21,529 bases of DNA, from the NCBI GenBank assembly GCA_000969725.1, contig JXSR01S018258.1; one strand, given 5' to 3'. The notes beneath the pieces are model-generated. The model searched no databases, was not told the DNA's origin, and worked only from the letters and a program-made list of their open reading frames with translations. The position numbers were made by a program, and so were the translations under genes. Positions 1 to 9,059 of this stretch are shown here, piece by piece; positions within the stretch are counted from its first letter, which is position 1, and each line of letters begins with the position of its first letter. The DNA is from Ophiothrix spiculata. Taxonomy: Eukaryota > Echinodermata > Ophiuroidea > Amphilepidida > Ophiotrichidae.

Positions 1-62
1 TCCGACGCGCTCAGTGACATGATATAAGTGCGTCTGACGCGCTCAGGGTATGATACGAAATA
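1..62. repeat. 31-bp direct repeat at the window edge
   Basis: The core gacgcgctcag occurs at 4-14 and 35-45, and both copies are followed by a tgata-containing stretch, giving a 31-bp period over two copies. The array may continue to the left of the window. It is within an intron of the VWD gene. Confidence 0.6.
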
Positions 63-299
63 TATCCCGGCAGCGGATTTTCCAAATATGGTCATAAATT
101 CTCATAGTGGTATGATAATAATTATATTTATACTCCCGATTTATCAGTGATATCAGATGTTATTAATATTCATGACCTCATTTCGCTATTCTAGCCTCTG
201 CAGTACAATGATTGTGTGTTGTAAAAAATCATATGCACTAATAATAAGAAATGTTTAGAAATCAAACTATTAATGGGTACTCTGTGGTAAAGTTACAAT

Positions 300-612
300 T
301 TTTTCCTGTTTTAAGAGGATGAGTTTTCATTGCTACCAAAATTATGGAAATCGGTCAACAAATGATGTCATTATGACGTAATAAAGCATGGCTGACCTGA
401 AAATATCGACTTTTAGTTTAGAGAAACACAACATGGATATTTTGGCTAAAAGAGGTCCTCTACAATGTCAGTTTGTGGGCAATCAGTTTTAAATGAGAAG
501 AATGTGTTACTTTGCACGGTGGCTATGCAAAGATAATTTTAGGGTCACATAATAAAATGATTTTCCTGGCTGTACTTCTTCTTGGTGATCTATAAAATTT
601 TTTGATACCCCC
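300..612 (+). mobile_element. Truncated copy of a TIR repeat family (family M)
   Basis: This stretch aligns with 12595-12897 and 20530-20795 through shared blocks such as gacctgaaaat, atgtgttactttgca and a terminal ctttttgatacccc (here with a few changes). Only the right-hand end is present; no matching left terminus is seen. The tip at 612 is 17 nt from the donor of the exon at 630. Confidence 0.7.
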
Positions 613-629
613 TTGTAAAAAGCACTTAC

Positions 630-949
630 AATGTCCTTTCCAGTATATCTGATAGTTACACCAGCTGGATGATTGACAGGCAGATTGACAGCAACGCCAT
701 CAATACGGATATCCCCCTCATTCCTTAATGAGAACACCACGTCATCATACTCCAGAAGAAGCTCTTCGGTGAAAGACACCTTGTCAGATGGCCTCCTCTT
801 CACATTGTCAACTTTGAGGTGGAATGGCAATCCTGTGGCATTGTTGCAGTCTTTGACCAGAGTGTAGTCGCAGTCTCCTTGGAAGTCGTACTTGACGTCG
901 TCAAAGGTGATGTAGTGTGGGTCACCCCATACTGTGCACATTCCTGGAG
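630..949 (-). CDS. Exon: first half of VWD domain (module 3)
   Basis: 320 nt, phase 1 in and phase 0 out, exactly the length and phase of the VWD exon at 9060-9379. The acceptor is ttgttgtccag and the donor gtaagt. It encodes PGMCTVWGDPHYITFD, VKYDFQGDCDYTLVKDC, a potential N-glycosylation site (NAT), then strands containing RRPSDKVSFTEELLLEYDD, LRNEGDIRIDGVAVNLP and VTIRYTGKDI. The GDPH motif is intact. The second half of this VWD lies left of the window. The tip of a repeat-family copy (300-612) sits 17 nt downstream of the exon end. Confidence 0.95.
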
Positions 950-1167
950 CTGGACAACAATAATTGCAACAAGTTGTTGAGTTGTTTGAAAATAAAATCA
1001 TGATATAACCTTTTATCCATGTGACCCTTTCTTAATGTGGCACATTTCATATATATAAAACCAGACGAAAAAAATATATTCAAATACAACATATTCAAAT
1101 ATGACATCATTTATATTTTGGAAGTAAATAAAGAAAAAATGTCATATTCTGGGCTAGCTAATACTTA

Positions 1168-1380
1168 GGGGCGCACCATTAGATTTCAAGGAGGAGCAGG
1201 AAGTTGGGTTCGGGTTGATTTTTTTCATGCCCCATTCGGTAGCAATTTTTTCCCCTGTAAATTACTGTTTTTCTGCCTATTCCATGTTCAGGGGGGAATT
1301 TTGTTTTCTTCTGCCTGTGGAGGGGGAATTTTTTTTCAAAAACCTTCCTGCTCCCCCCTGGAAATCTAATGGTGCGCCCC
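1168..1380. mobile_element. 213-bp MITE with about 37-bp terminal inverted repeats
   Basis: The left arm 1168-1203 begins ggggcgcaccattagatttc and the right arm 1344-1380 is its near-exact reverse complement. The body contains G- and T-rich stretches (gggggaatttt twice) and no coding sequence. A clear target-site duplication was not found, so the superfamily is open. Confidence 0.75.
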
Positions 1381-2199
1381 TTGGTTGTATTGTGACGATT
1401 GTTGGGGTGGACGAACCTGTTTTCTATCAGCCTCCTGCTCTGATCATTTTAACATACGGTCTTTACTTTTTGATAACAAATTCATGGATTAAGTTGGCTT
1501 CATTGATCTTAGTTTTACACCAACAATTCTCAAACTGTATGAGTTTGATATTATATTCTGTACTCGCCACAGCTAGGTCTTACAGCTTTCCTAGATCCAA
1601 AAGTGTTGAATACAAGCTATCCTTACTTGGAGGTATAGGGAGCTGTCTGAGTATGCAATAAGATATGTGACCTTCCATCCCAAACAAGCTTTAAATGCAG
1701 CCTTTTGTCATTTTAACTATTTTAAATATTTGCGAAGACCATGTTAAGAGGATTAAAATGACACGTCGATGAAATTCACTAGATTCTCAGAAGTCGAGTT
1801 ATGGTTCATCAAAGGTTGTCAGGGAGTAAAATGTTTAACTGAGATAAAATGTTCAAAAATCAGTAAGCCCTATATTTTCTGTTGATTGCTTTTAAAATAA
1901 ACATATTTCTGATCATTTCCTTGAAATGAAACTTTGCAGGAGTTTTGAAGTAAGCATAAGAATTGTGAATTTGAACAATTTCAGCAAATTATGACCTTGA
2001 CATGTATTTTCACCAGTAGCACAAAATGAAGTTAGCTGCATTTATGGCTCGTTTAAGATAAATGGTCTCATATATCATAATCTAGGAGCTGGCTAATGTG
2101 TTATAAACATCGTTCGGATTTAACAGGGATAAAACCGATCCTTCAAAAAGTCTAAAAATATCTGAAAAATCCTGGTTTTTAAAATTCGCCTAGTCTTTT

Positions 2200-2430
2200 G
2201 TAACATAAACTGGGGTGACTTTGAACACCAGAGTAAATTTTAACAACAAGGGAGTTCTTAAAACAAACATCATGCCTGAAAACGGTTTGTAAAGGTTTCA
2301 ACCATCAATTGGTTGACAGTTAAAATATTTTACGAACCAATATCAGGCAAAATGAGTCATTCATGAACCACCTTGTCAAAATTTTGCTCAAAGTTACTTC
2401 AATGTTCAAAGTCACCACAGTTTACGGTAC
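2200..2430. mobile_element. Short inverted-repeat element, about 230 bp
   Basis: The left arm, taaactggggtgactttgaaca at its core (from about 2204), is matched in reverse complement at about 2404-2426 by taaactgtggtgactttgaaca. The similarity continues more weakly inward. It is non-coding and probably a decayed MITE. Confidence 0.6.
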
Positions 2431-2560
2431 AGAGACAGATTGACATGAATTTAAGTATTCAATCAAAAAGTTAAAAAGTGGCATCCCTGTGATGTTATAA
2501 TTGCTACTTTAAAAATTAAGAATCAGGATCAATAGCTTAATTGCTAAAGACTTGACATAC

Positions 2561-2738
2561 CTCTATAGCAGTCTTGTCCATCGCCATCAAATCCCCGTTT
2601 ACAATAGCAATCTCTGACGCCATTTTTGACACGACATTGTGCATCCTCATGGCAGGCATACGAGCTACACCTCACTACTCCTCCGTTATCACATGTGCAT
2701 ATTCTAGAACAACCCTCATTGACCCAAGATGACCCAGC
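2561..2738 (-). CDS. Exon: E-type / EGF-like cysteine-rich segment (module 2)
   Basis: 178 nt, 59 codons plus one base, phase 0 to phase 1, with acceptor aactctattcag and donor gtatgt. No long open frame marks it; it is recognised by splice sites and by homology to 10380-10554. It encodes AGSSWVNEGCSRICTCDNGG, then VVRCSSYACHEDAQCRVKNG, VRDCYCKRGFDGDGQDCYR. The E-like W..xGC...C.C..GG...C pattern is followed by an EGF-like C..NG...C.C..GF.GDG..C. It joins in phase to the VWD exon at 949 (YR-A-PGMCTVWGDPHY). Confidence 0.9.
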
Positions 2739-3795
2739 CTGAATAGAGTTATGAAAAAATAGATGAAAAGATAATTATAGACTCCAGTACAAATTCATAA
2801 GGTTTCAAAAGTTTAGATTTCTGAAAAATGTAATTATAAGACTGGCTGACTAAACTAGACTAGACTAGAAAAGACAAGATTTTAGTAGCATCTTTAATAT
2901 CCAGTGGACACTAATGAAGCCACAATACTATATAAACCTCAAAATACAAACAAAAAATCAAGACTCCAGTACAAGATCAATAACATATTCTCCAAAAAAT
3001 CTACAACTGGTGTTTTTAATGTATGAGTGACTATTTATGATTAAGTAAGACTGAATAATCACATATTCATATGACTTCATATGAATTTTTTTATTCTGTT
3101 TGCAATATTAAGTGTATTTTGGCTAATTTTGTTGTAAACATATGAACAAACTTTGAACACACTAGAGAATCTAGCAGAGTCAAGACAGAGGTCAACATTA
3201 CTTGCTGTAGTAAACTTACATTGTCTGCAAAAATCTATATTCAATAATATTATTAAACCAAGGGTGACCACATGTTTTTGGTCATGACCACACTTTGACA
3301 TAAATAAGACTGGTAGCAAACCCAAAATAAAAAATTTTATCAAACTTCTTACATACTCTGGCAAGTGCAGAATTCGGGTATATATATCAGAATCCATTGT
3401 AACACAGCTGTATCAAAGCATGTGTGACAAGGCCAAAAAAAGTTGTTGTGTTGCCCTCAAGTCAGAAAATTGAAATTTTGGGTCGACTGATTGGTCAGTT
3501 TTTTTTTCTTCTTCTTCTTCTTTTTTAATAAACTCATTGTGGACTTCTAAGGTTGTGGATTCACCAACTGCTTATCTTCATTTTTGAAGGTATAAATATA
3601 CCTCAGGGGCATCTATTTTTATAGGGAACATGCTTATAATGTAGAATAAGCCTTTGAATAGAAGGTTTACTACAAAAATGGTGAGTTTTTAATATTTGGG
3701 CGTACTTTAATTAAAACAAAACAATTTTTCACGTTTTCAGGGTCAGTCACTGAGGGCAACACAACAATTTTTTTGGCCTTATAGACAAAACTTAC
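2739..3795 (-). other. Intron between TIL and E/EGF exons of module 2
   Basis: About 1.06 kb. It contains the inverted-repeat element at 3429-3780 and a CTT-rich stretch (about 3500-3525). The 13-bp string gactccagtacaa occurs near 2780 and 2961. Nothing else is recognisable; the 106-codon open frame at 3077-3397 is AT-rich and resembles no protein. Confidence 0.65.
3429..3780. mobile_element. MITE with about 31-bp terminal inverted repeats next to a splice donor
   Basis: The left arm 3429-3459 (aaggccaaaaaaagttgttg and on to ccctca) is the reverse complement of 3751-3780 with one or two changes. The body of about 290 bp is non-coding. Its right tip is about 15 bp from the end of the TIL exon at 3796. 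Confidence 0.75.
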
Positions 3796-4001
3796 CGGTC
3801 TATACATAACATCCTGATCAACACATCCACACTCTGATGGGTCAACACAGTGGTCACCATCTAGATACTGACCATCAGGGCACACGCAGGTTTCTGTACA
3901 GGCTGTAAAACAATCCACAGTGTCTTGGGGAGGGAAGCCACATGAGTCTTGGCATGGGCTTGCACAGGGGTTGTAAACTGTGTCACCAGGACAATGCAAA
4001 C
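3796..4001 (-). CDS. Exon: TIL domain (module 2)
   Basis: 206 nt, phase 1 to phase 0. The acceptor is tcttttttgtag and the donor gtaagt. After the split Gly codon it reads LHCPGDTVYNPCASPCQDSC, then GFPPQDTVDCFTACTETC, VCPDGQYLDGDHCVDPSEC, GCVDQDVMYRP. It has ten or more cysteines in TIL spacing with the CVCPxGxxLDGDxCVxPxxCGC core. Its length and phases equal those of the TIL exon of module 1. The tip of an inverted-repeat element lies about 15 nt inside the intron from this donor (3429-3780). Confidence 0.93.
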
Positions 4002-4733
4002 CTACAAAAAAGACACATGTAAAACTGATTTAATAATCAGAAATGGAAATAATTAATTGTGTTATGTTATATCTAATGTTACAGGATTAAGAAGAGGACA
4101 TTGGCTTATAATAAAAAAAGAGGACTTAAAGATATGCAGCCCTAAAGACACCAATTTATACCTTGACAGCCATTTTCTTTGGTACATTTTCAAGATAAAC
4201 CTTTAGTTCACAAGCTGTCTTTTGAAAGTTCAGTTATCTAGACCGCCAACTTCATCCAAGATTGCAGAATTTGTTGAGTTCAGGTTCAGGAGCAAAAAGT
4301 GACCCAAAAATTTTGCTTTTGGTTTTAGAGACCACCTTTCAGGTCTTTTTTAAGTTTAGATCCTTTTTGGAGTCATCTTCTATTCTTAAGCCACTTGGTA
4401 CCAAAATTAGGATTGCATGCTTCTATAGAAAAAACAAATTGAGTGTCCCCTACCCTCCTTGGAATGAGATACTTACCACATTGTAGGGTCTCAGCCCTCC
4501 AGTCTCCAGGACTACCTCCTGCTTCCCTACAAGCCTGAGCATACTCTGCCAAACTATCACACAACACATCTTACCACATTGTGGGGTCTCAGCCCTCCAG
4601 TCTCCAGGACTACCTCCTGCTTCCCTACAAGCCTGAGCATACTCTGCCAAACTATCACACAATACATCATCATCAGGTAATGTGGCACACAAGTCATACA
4701 CACAAGCCTCATGGTATGGGATAGGATACTTAC
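4002..4733 (-). other. Intron between C8 and TIL exons of module 2
   Basis: The part nearest the C8 exon (about 4474-4733) consists of two further copies of that exon's 3' half. The rest, 4002-4473, is AT-rich and I see no gene, RNA or clear repeat in it. Confidence 0.7.
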
Positions 4734-4880
4734 CACATTGTGGGGTCTCAGCCCTCCAGTCTCCAGGACTACCTCCTGCTTCCCTACAAGCTTGAGCATA
4801 CTCTGCCAAACTATCACACAACACATCATCATCAGGTAATGTGGCACACAAGTCATACACACAAGCCTCATGGTATGGTG
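4474..4880 (-). repeat. Three tandem copies of the donor-bearing half of the C8 exon
   Basis: The donor-spanning string taccacattg recurs at 4474, 4572 and 4731, giving periods of 98 and 159 bp. The copies differ at only a few positions, for example CAATGTG preceded by CCA in two copies and CTA in the copy nearest the downstream exon. Each copy ends in GTAAG. The 159-bp unit is 53 codons and keeps the frame; the 98-bp unit does not. Confidence 0.93.
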
Positions 4881-5064
4881 TTGGATCAATGTATGAATGA
4901 CATGCTGCAAAGGGTCCCGTTTCCACAATCAATGGATAGCAAAGATCCTGTGCTGTCTGATATTCTTGAGAGCCTGGGACACATGGATCTTCAGGGTCTG
5001 GTCTGTTGATACATGAAGCTGGTCCCACAGTCCAACTATTGCCAAATTCAGCAGGTGACGTCAC
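4734..5064 (-). CDS. Exon: complete C8 domain (module 2), with repeated 3' half
   Basis: 331 nt to the first donor (gtaagt at 4728-4733), phase 0 in and phase 1 out. The acceptor is ttttttttcaag. It encodes VTSPAEFGNSWTVGPASC, a DPC and AQDLC stretch, ETGPFAACHSYIDPTPYHEAC, then YDLCATLPDDDVLCDSLAEY, AQAC, GDWRAETPQC. One exon here does the work of the two exons 17502-17655 and 15384-15566. The donor-bearing half is followed by two more copies whose donors leave exon ends at 4575 and 4477. Reading through the first donor stays open and in frame and would add 53 codons, a second C8 half. Reading to the third donor (588 nt in total) would break the phase. The first donor is chosen because it gives a normal C8 and the right phase into the TIL exon. 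Its pyrimidine tract appears to be the tail of an old SINE. Confidence 0.9.
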
Positions 5065-5067
5065 CTT

Positions 5068-5185
5068 GAAAAAAAATAATAATCGTTAATTTTATAACAC
5101 TTTTCCATTTAGATCACCCTGTTTATTTTCTACCACCAGTTCCTTATCACAATCATTTCATTTTATTTATTCATTTTATTTCCAA
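5068..5185 (-). mobile_element. Decayed 3' end of SINE family A against the C8 acceptor
   Basis: The plus strand reads an AAT-rich tail, then ttttccatttagatca and, further in, cacaatcatttcatttta. This is the same order as the 3' end of the SINE at 15603-16008 (ttttccatatagatca, cacaatcatttcatttca). Only about 115 bp is recognisable. On the minus strand its A/T tail becomes the T-run directly before the ag of the C8 exon starting at 5064. Confidence 0.6.
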
Positions 5186-5389
5186 TACCAGAGCAGATTG
5201 TTTCACAATTTGGCACATTTTTAAGAAATACCTACTCTGCATTTCACCCACTGGAATTTTTTTCACTCCTTGTCTCTCAATGTGCCCATTGCATAACATT
5301 GCCATTGATGAGCTCAAAGCAACAACAATGACGACGATGTCATTGTTCTGTTTTGGTGCTCATCCACGATCAGCAAACATCGTTTAAAA

Positions 5390-5710
5390 AGATATAATAA
5401 TAATGATGATAATGAAAGGGCTTATAAAGGTGCACGTTCATCAAAGATCTCAATAACATCTGTGAATCCAGAAAAGCCTAACAAAAAAGATGAGTTTTAA
5501 GGTATGGTCTTTGAACTGAGGAAGCAAAAGCATGCTATGGAGACTGTTAGGAAGCAAATTCCAAACAGAAATGGCAGCAAAAAGTAAATGGAGCATTCAC
5601 CAGCCAACAGAAAATTAACACCCAAAGTCTTTCAGTAGAAGATCAAAGTGATCAAGCTGGTTCGTATGTGCAGTGTCCAGAACGTAGCAGATGGTAAGAT
5701 GGTAAAGTAT
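5390..5710 (-). repeat. Probable decayed SINE/LINE-tail repeat
   Basis: It starts with an AAT/GAT-rich stretch followed by gggcttataaaggtgcacg. In reverse complement this resembles the CR1/L2-style 3' end (a gcgctatataaatg-like motif, then ATT repeats) also seen at the end of the SINEs here. The adjoining body gives no protein. Assignment is by this resemblance only. Confidence 0.4.
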
Positions 5711-6034
5711 ACCTTTAAAGTGTTGAAAATCAAGACTAGCTAACTAATACTGAATTCTATATTTTAAAGGCATCCAGTGAAGCTCATATATAACAGGGGT
5801 GGTATGATTATACCTTCTCTGTTGCATAATTTTGTATTCTTTGTGAATGCATCTTTTAGACCCAATGTAAGCACTCACTTGAAACGTACACCAATTGTGT
5901 CTGAATGTAATATTGTTGGTTTAAATAAATATAGAAGAAAAATTCACGATCAGAGAGTGTTGCTGACATAGGCTGACTGATAACAGTGACGATCGCCCTG
6001 GTTTTGGTTTCAAAGGGCCGGTTTTTGTTTTTGT

Positions 6035-6130
6035 TTTTTGCTTGTCATTTTCAAACGTTGAACATTGAACATTGAAAAGTTTGGAACTTTTATTTTTTGC
6101 TTGTCAGTTTCAAAGGCTACATTGAAAAAA
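6035..6130. repeat. Imperfect direct duplication, period about 59 bp
   Basis: ttttttgcttgtcattttcaaa and ttttttgcttgtcagtttcaaa occur near 6035 and 6094, each followed by a related ..gttgaacattg / ..gctacattg string. It is intronic, with no sign of function. Confidence 0.6.
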
Positions 6131-6599
6131 AAATGGGTCTACCTTTGAGTCTCATATGCCGGTTGTCACTGCCACTGTAAGGGCCACTAAAATATTTTTG
6201 TCAGTACCCCTTGAAAGTATCAGTCTGCCTCTGGTTGCTGCTTAAAATTGACTAAATTCAACTGCATTCATCAATGTCATCAATACATGCGTGCATCAGT
6301 AATCATCAACTGTGAATACACCATTATTCTTGCAATGAAAATTGCAAAAATTTTTGATTGTATTTTTCTTACTTCAATATCCACAATTTGAAAGACTCAA
6401 ATACAACAGTTTAAAATAATGCTAAATTAATCAAAATGTTAAACAAACTTCAATTAAATATAACTTTTAAACCTCATCTGAACTTTTGTGCATATGACAT
6501 CTGAGTAGGGTTAAGAATTATTTATATGCAGTAGTGGCAAAAATTTTAGCTCTGATGAAATATTGGTAAAACATAGATATAATAATATCCAATTTCATG

Positions 6600-6900
6600 C
6601 TTTGAATCCAGGGGGGGCAGGGTATATATGTCTGGCGATCAAGACCCCCTTTTTCAGGCCGCTCACTAGATCCCCATTTTCAGCGTGATTCAGTTATTTT
6701 GACTCTGTTTTTGAAGAAAACTATAAAATTTTAGCTCTAACTGCACATATTTCTCAGGACAGGAAATGTGAAAATTTCAGCTCAGGAGGCTATTTTTGGC
6801 CACAAAATTTCAGTTCACTAGACCCCCAAAATTCAGTTTCAAAGGTCCATTTTTTACAGAAAATCAGTTCACGGGACCCCCATTTCGGCACTTCGCATCT
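6600..6900 (-). repeat. Copy of an interspersed repeat with gggtct..gaactgattt units
   Basis: Read on the minus strand it has repeated units of the form gggtct..gaactga separated by T-rich stretches. It ends near a catatataccctgcc motif and a G/C-run. The stretch at 20156-20405 has the same ordered motifs (gggtctatgaaactgattt, gagctgaaaatt, catatacccgtacc) on the plus strand. Both look like members of one repeat family. Confidence 0.5.
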
Positions 6901-7020
6901 GACATACTTACCACTTTCAAAGTTGAGTGCCCCCGGGCTTTGCAAAGCAATAGCCAAATCGGTTTAACTTGTTATTTCATCTGCTATTTTTTCAACATAT
7001 AGACTCCACCCAAGACTCAC

Positions 7021-7176
7021 CAGCTGGCCTCCTGAAGTGATCAAGTCATTGCTTGGATTGCCATCATAGCTTCCACAGAGACCACACGTCTTGCCCAAGT
7101 ATTCTGCAGGGATCTGCACCTGAACACGCCGCTGACCATCCCAGGTGACAAGCATGTTAAAGGGTGTGGTTAAACG
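7021..7176 (-). CDS. Exon: second half of VWD domain (module 2)
   Basis: 156 nt, phase 0 at both ends, with acceptor catgcatgtag preceded by a pyrimidine stretch and donor gtgagt. It begins RLTTPFNMLVTWDGQRRVQV and continues QIPAEYLGKTCGLCGSYDGN, PSNDLITSGGQL. This is the closing half of a VWD domain, with the CGLCG motif, the YDGNPSND strand and the usual exit before the C8 linker. It matches the exon at 20956-21111 codon for codon in length. The 1.9-kb upstream intron holds several inverted-repeat elements. Confidence 0.94.
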
Positions 7177-7234
7177 CTACATGCATGGAGGCAAAAAGAA
7201 AAGATGGACAAGAGTTTATATGATATGATATGAT

Positions 7235-7655
7235 TCAATATACAAGCTTTTTCTTAAGGTGACATGGACCAGGAGCCAGAATTCTGAAGGGGAAAAAAAC
7301 GGCTCCTGGTCCTTAAAATTTCTAGAGAACTAGGTGCCGTTTTTTCACGACCAGGAGCCAATTCCAAAATTTTGATTTCGAAATCAAGAATTTATTAATG
7401 CAAGAAGAAATTGTTTGATTTTCTTCTATTGAATAATATTGTTTTTCCAAAAATGACTATGTTTCTAATCATTTTCTTCATAAATTTTAACTCGTACTAG
7501 AGACAAAAAATTGTATACAGCTAGACCCCGGCACTGTAGTAGGGAAAAATATCGTCACCTGTGTGTCAATTTTTCTGTCCCACCAGGCGCAAAAAGTTGG
7601 GAACCATAGGGTAAAAATTGCCCAGCGCCCACTTAAGAAAAAGCTTGTCAATATA
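7235..7655. mobile_element. 405-bp non-autonomous DNA transposon, probable hAT type
   Basis: Perfect 16-bp terminal inverted repeats, caagctttttcttaag at 7243-7258 and its reverse complement at 7632-7647, are flanked directly by the 8-bp duplication tcaatata (7235-7242 and 7648-7655). An 8-bp target duplication with short TIRs is typical of hAT elements, and of a few other superfamilies. Inside is a 12-bp perfect hairpin, ggaccaggagcc (7266-7277) with ggctcctggtcc (7301-7312), and a further copy of gaccaggagcc near 7350. No transposase is present. Confidence 0.85.
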
Positions 7656-7913
7656 TAGTATATCTCTTGGAATCAAGTTGTTACTCCTATGTCATGCTGA
7701 GTGTAATCTTCAAACAATTGTCTAAATTTTCTTGACCTGGATAAGATAATTCACAACACCCCCTATTTGGAGTCAAATGCAAAGGAAACCAACAGCTTAA
7801 AATGACTTATGAACAACAGAGCGATTAAAGTAAGTATTAGTTTCTTTCAAAAATAAACCAAGAGATGTGATCTGACTAGGACTTAAATCCTGATCCTCTG
7901 TATTATGAGTCCT

Positions 7914-8165
7914 GGGGTCGATTTCAATAACATTACGATGCATCGTAGCTAACAAAGGGTTCAGCTTGTAACTAAAACTAGACTTCACAAAGACGTGAAA
8001 ACCCTTCGTAAGTGTTCACCGCATTGTAAGGTATATGAATTATCCATTAGAAAAATCAAACCCTTTGTTAACGTTGCATGGGGTCAAGAGGTGGTCGTAG
8101 CTAACGATAGGTTTTGGTTTTACGATTGGTTAATAATGCATTTCAACGTTAGTGAAATCGACCCC
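7914..8165. mobile_element. 252-bp inverted-repeat element
   Basis: The ends are ggggtcgatttcaataac (from 7914) and, in reverse complement ending at 8165, ggggtcgatttcactaac, with weaker similarity inward (..acgatgcat / ..aaatgcat). It is non-coding. The open frames at 7797-7988 and 7995-8180 overlap it and are not genes. Confidence 0.7.
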
Positions 8166-8343
8166 TGTGATGTAACATAGCAATAACAAACCCATTTGTC
8201 TGCTTGTTTTTAGGTCTCAGAGAAAGACATATAACTTAGTATTTAAGGTCATGACTATTATAAAATTTGAAAATATTAAAGTCCCTCTGGTTAAATATTT
8301 TGACCCAGTTCAAACTAAATATGTTTTTCCATGTTGCTTACCT

Positions 8344-8663
8344 ATTAAAGGAGCATGGCCCGATTGCCTCAACTTTTTTCAAACTTTTTGAGATTTTGGT
8401 ACCAAAATGTTGTTCATATTTCTCTTACAACCCATGTGAAATTTCACGGCTGAGTTATGTTTCATTTTTGAGATATATATGAAAATGTGTCTAATTATGG
8501 TAACCATAATCAATTTTACACAGTAACGTAAAGGCGGCTCTGAAATACAAAACTGTCCATAAAATAAAAACGGTTCAGCTGAATTTTGAAATTTGGACCT
8601 TTTTGAGTAGTCATCTTTCATATGACATTGAAAACTAAATTTTGAAAAATCGTATCCTTTAAA
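8344..8663. mobile_element. Possible 320-bp element with short inverted ends
   Basis: It begins attaaaggagcatgg and ends atcctttaaag, so only about nine terminal bases match in reverse complement. It contains the near-palindrome attatgg-taa-ccataat (8492-8508). The call rests on short ends and is tentative. Confidence 0.35.
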
Positions 8664-9059
8664 GTTACTATTTTGAATGAGATTTATTTTGTGTGGGTGT
8701 GTGTGGGGGTGTAGAAGATGAGCTTTCGTTCATTGGTACTAACACACACATTAAAGTAGTTGCTCTTGTACATAGCTTTAAAAATTAAGATTTTATTGCA
8801 TTTGTTTAAAGGTTTTTGAGAGATTTTTACCTTTTATCTTCTCCTTTTCTTTAATAATAAATAGGTAGAAATTGGCTGTTAAAAAAGTCTAAAATGCACT
8901 TTAAAAAATAAGCATTCACATGATTATAACACACCCAAAATGGCAAGAACAAAGGTTTTAAACACAAAGGCTATTAACTCAAAGAAACCTAAGACATTTT
9001 TTATTGGAGGGATGTGGCATTGATCTGATTGTTGACTACAAACTTTACATAGTACTTAC

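Larger units (their letters stand above)
950..2560 (-). other. Intron with two inverted-repeat elements
   Basis: This intron separates the E/EGF-like exon (2561-2738) from the third VWD. It holds the inverted-repeat elements at 1168-1380 and 2200-2430. I see nothing recognisable in 1381-2199; the open frame over 1215-1661 starts inside the first element and resembles no protein. Confidence 0.7.
5065..7020 (-). other. Intron between VWD and C8 of module 2
   Basis: About 1.96 kb. It carries the SINE remnant at 5068-5185, a probable interspersed repeat at 5390-5710, a duplicated stretch at 6035-6130 and a repeat copy at 6600-6900. The 64-codon open frame at 5777-5971 resembles nothing known. 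I see nothing definite in 5190-5390, 5711-6030 or 6170-6600. Confidence 0.6.
7177..9059 (-). other. Intron splitting the VWD domain of module 2
   Basis: About 1.88 kb. It holds TIR elements at 7243-7647, 7914-8165 and probably 8344-8663, and a GT-rich stretch (about 8690-8713). I see nothing in 8714-9059. The short open frames here lie inside the elements. Confidence 0.7.

Noticed and set aside
673..867. Plus-strand open frame of 64 codons
   Set aside because: It is antisense to the VWD exon 630-949 and reflects that exon's codon structure. The same holds for 9004-9297, 4740-5009 and 15408-15605 over other exons.
1215..1661. Plus-strand open frame of 148 codons
   Set aside because: It starts inside the MITE at 1168-1380, runs into AT-rich intron, and shows no domain, signal or homology that I recognise.
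4474..4880. CRISPR-like array because of regularly repeated near-identical units
   Set aside because: The units are tandem coding copies of a C8 exon half with splice donors, without spacers, in an animal gene.
4557..4928. Minus-strand open frame of 123 codons repeating a CVIVWQSML string
   Set aside because: It is another frame of the repeated C8 exon; the VWD/C8 frame explains the conservation.
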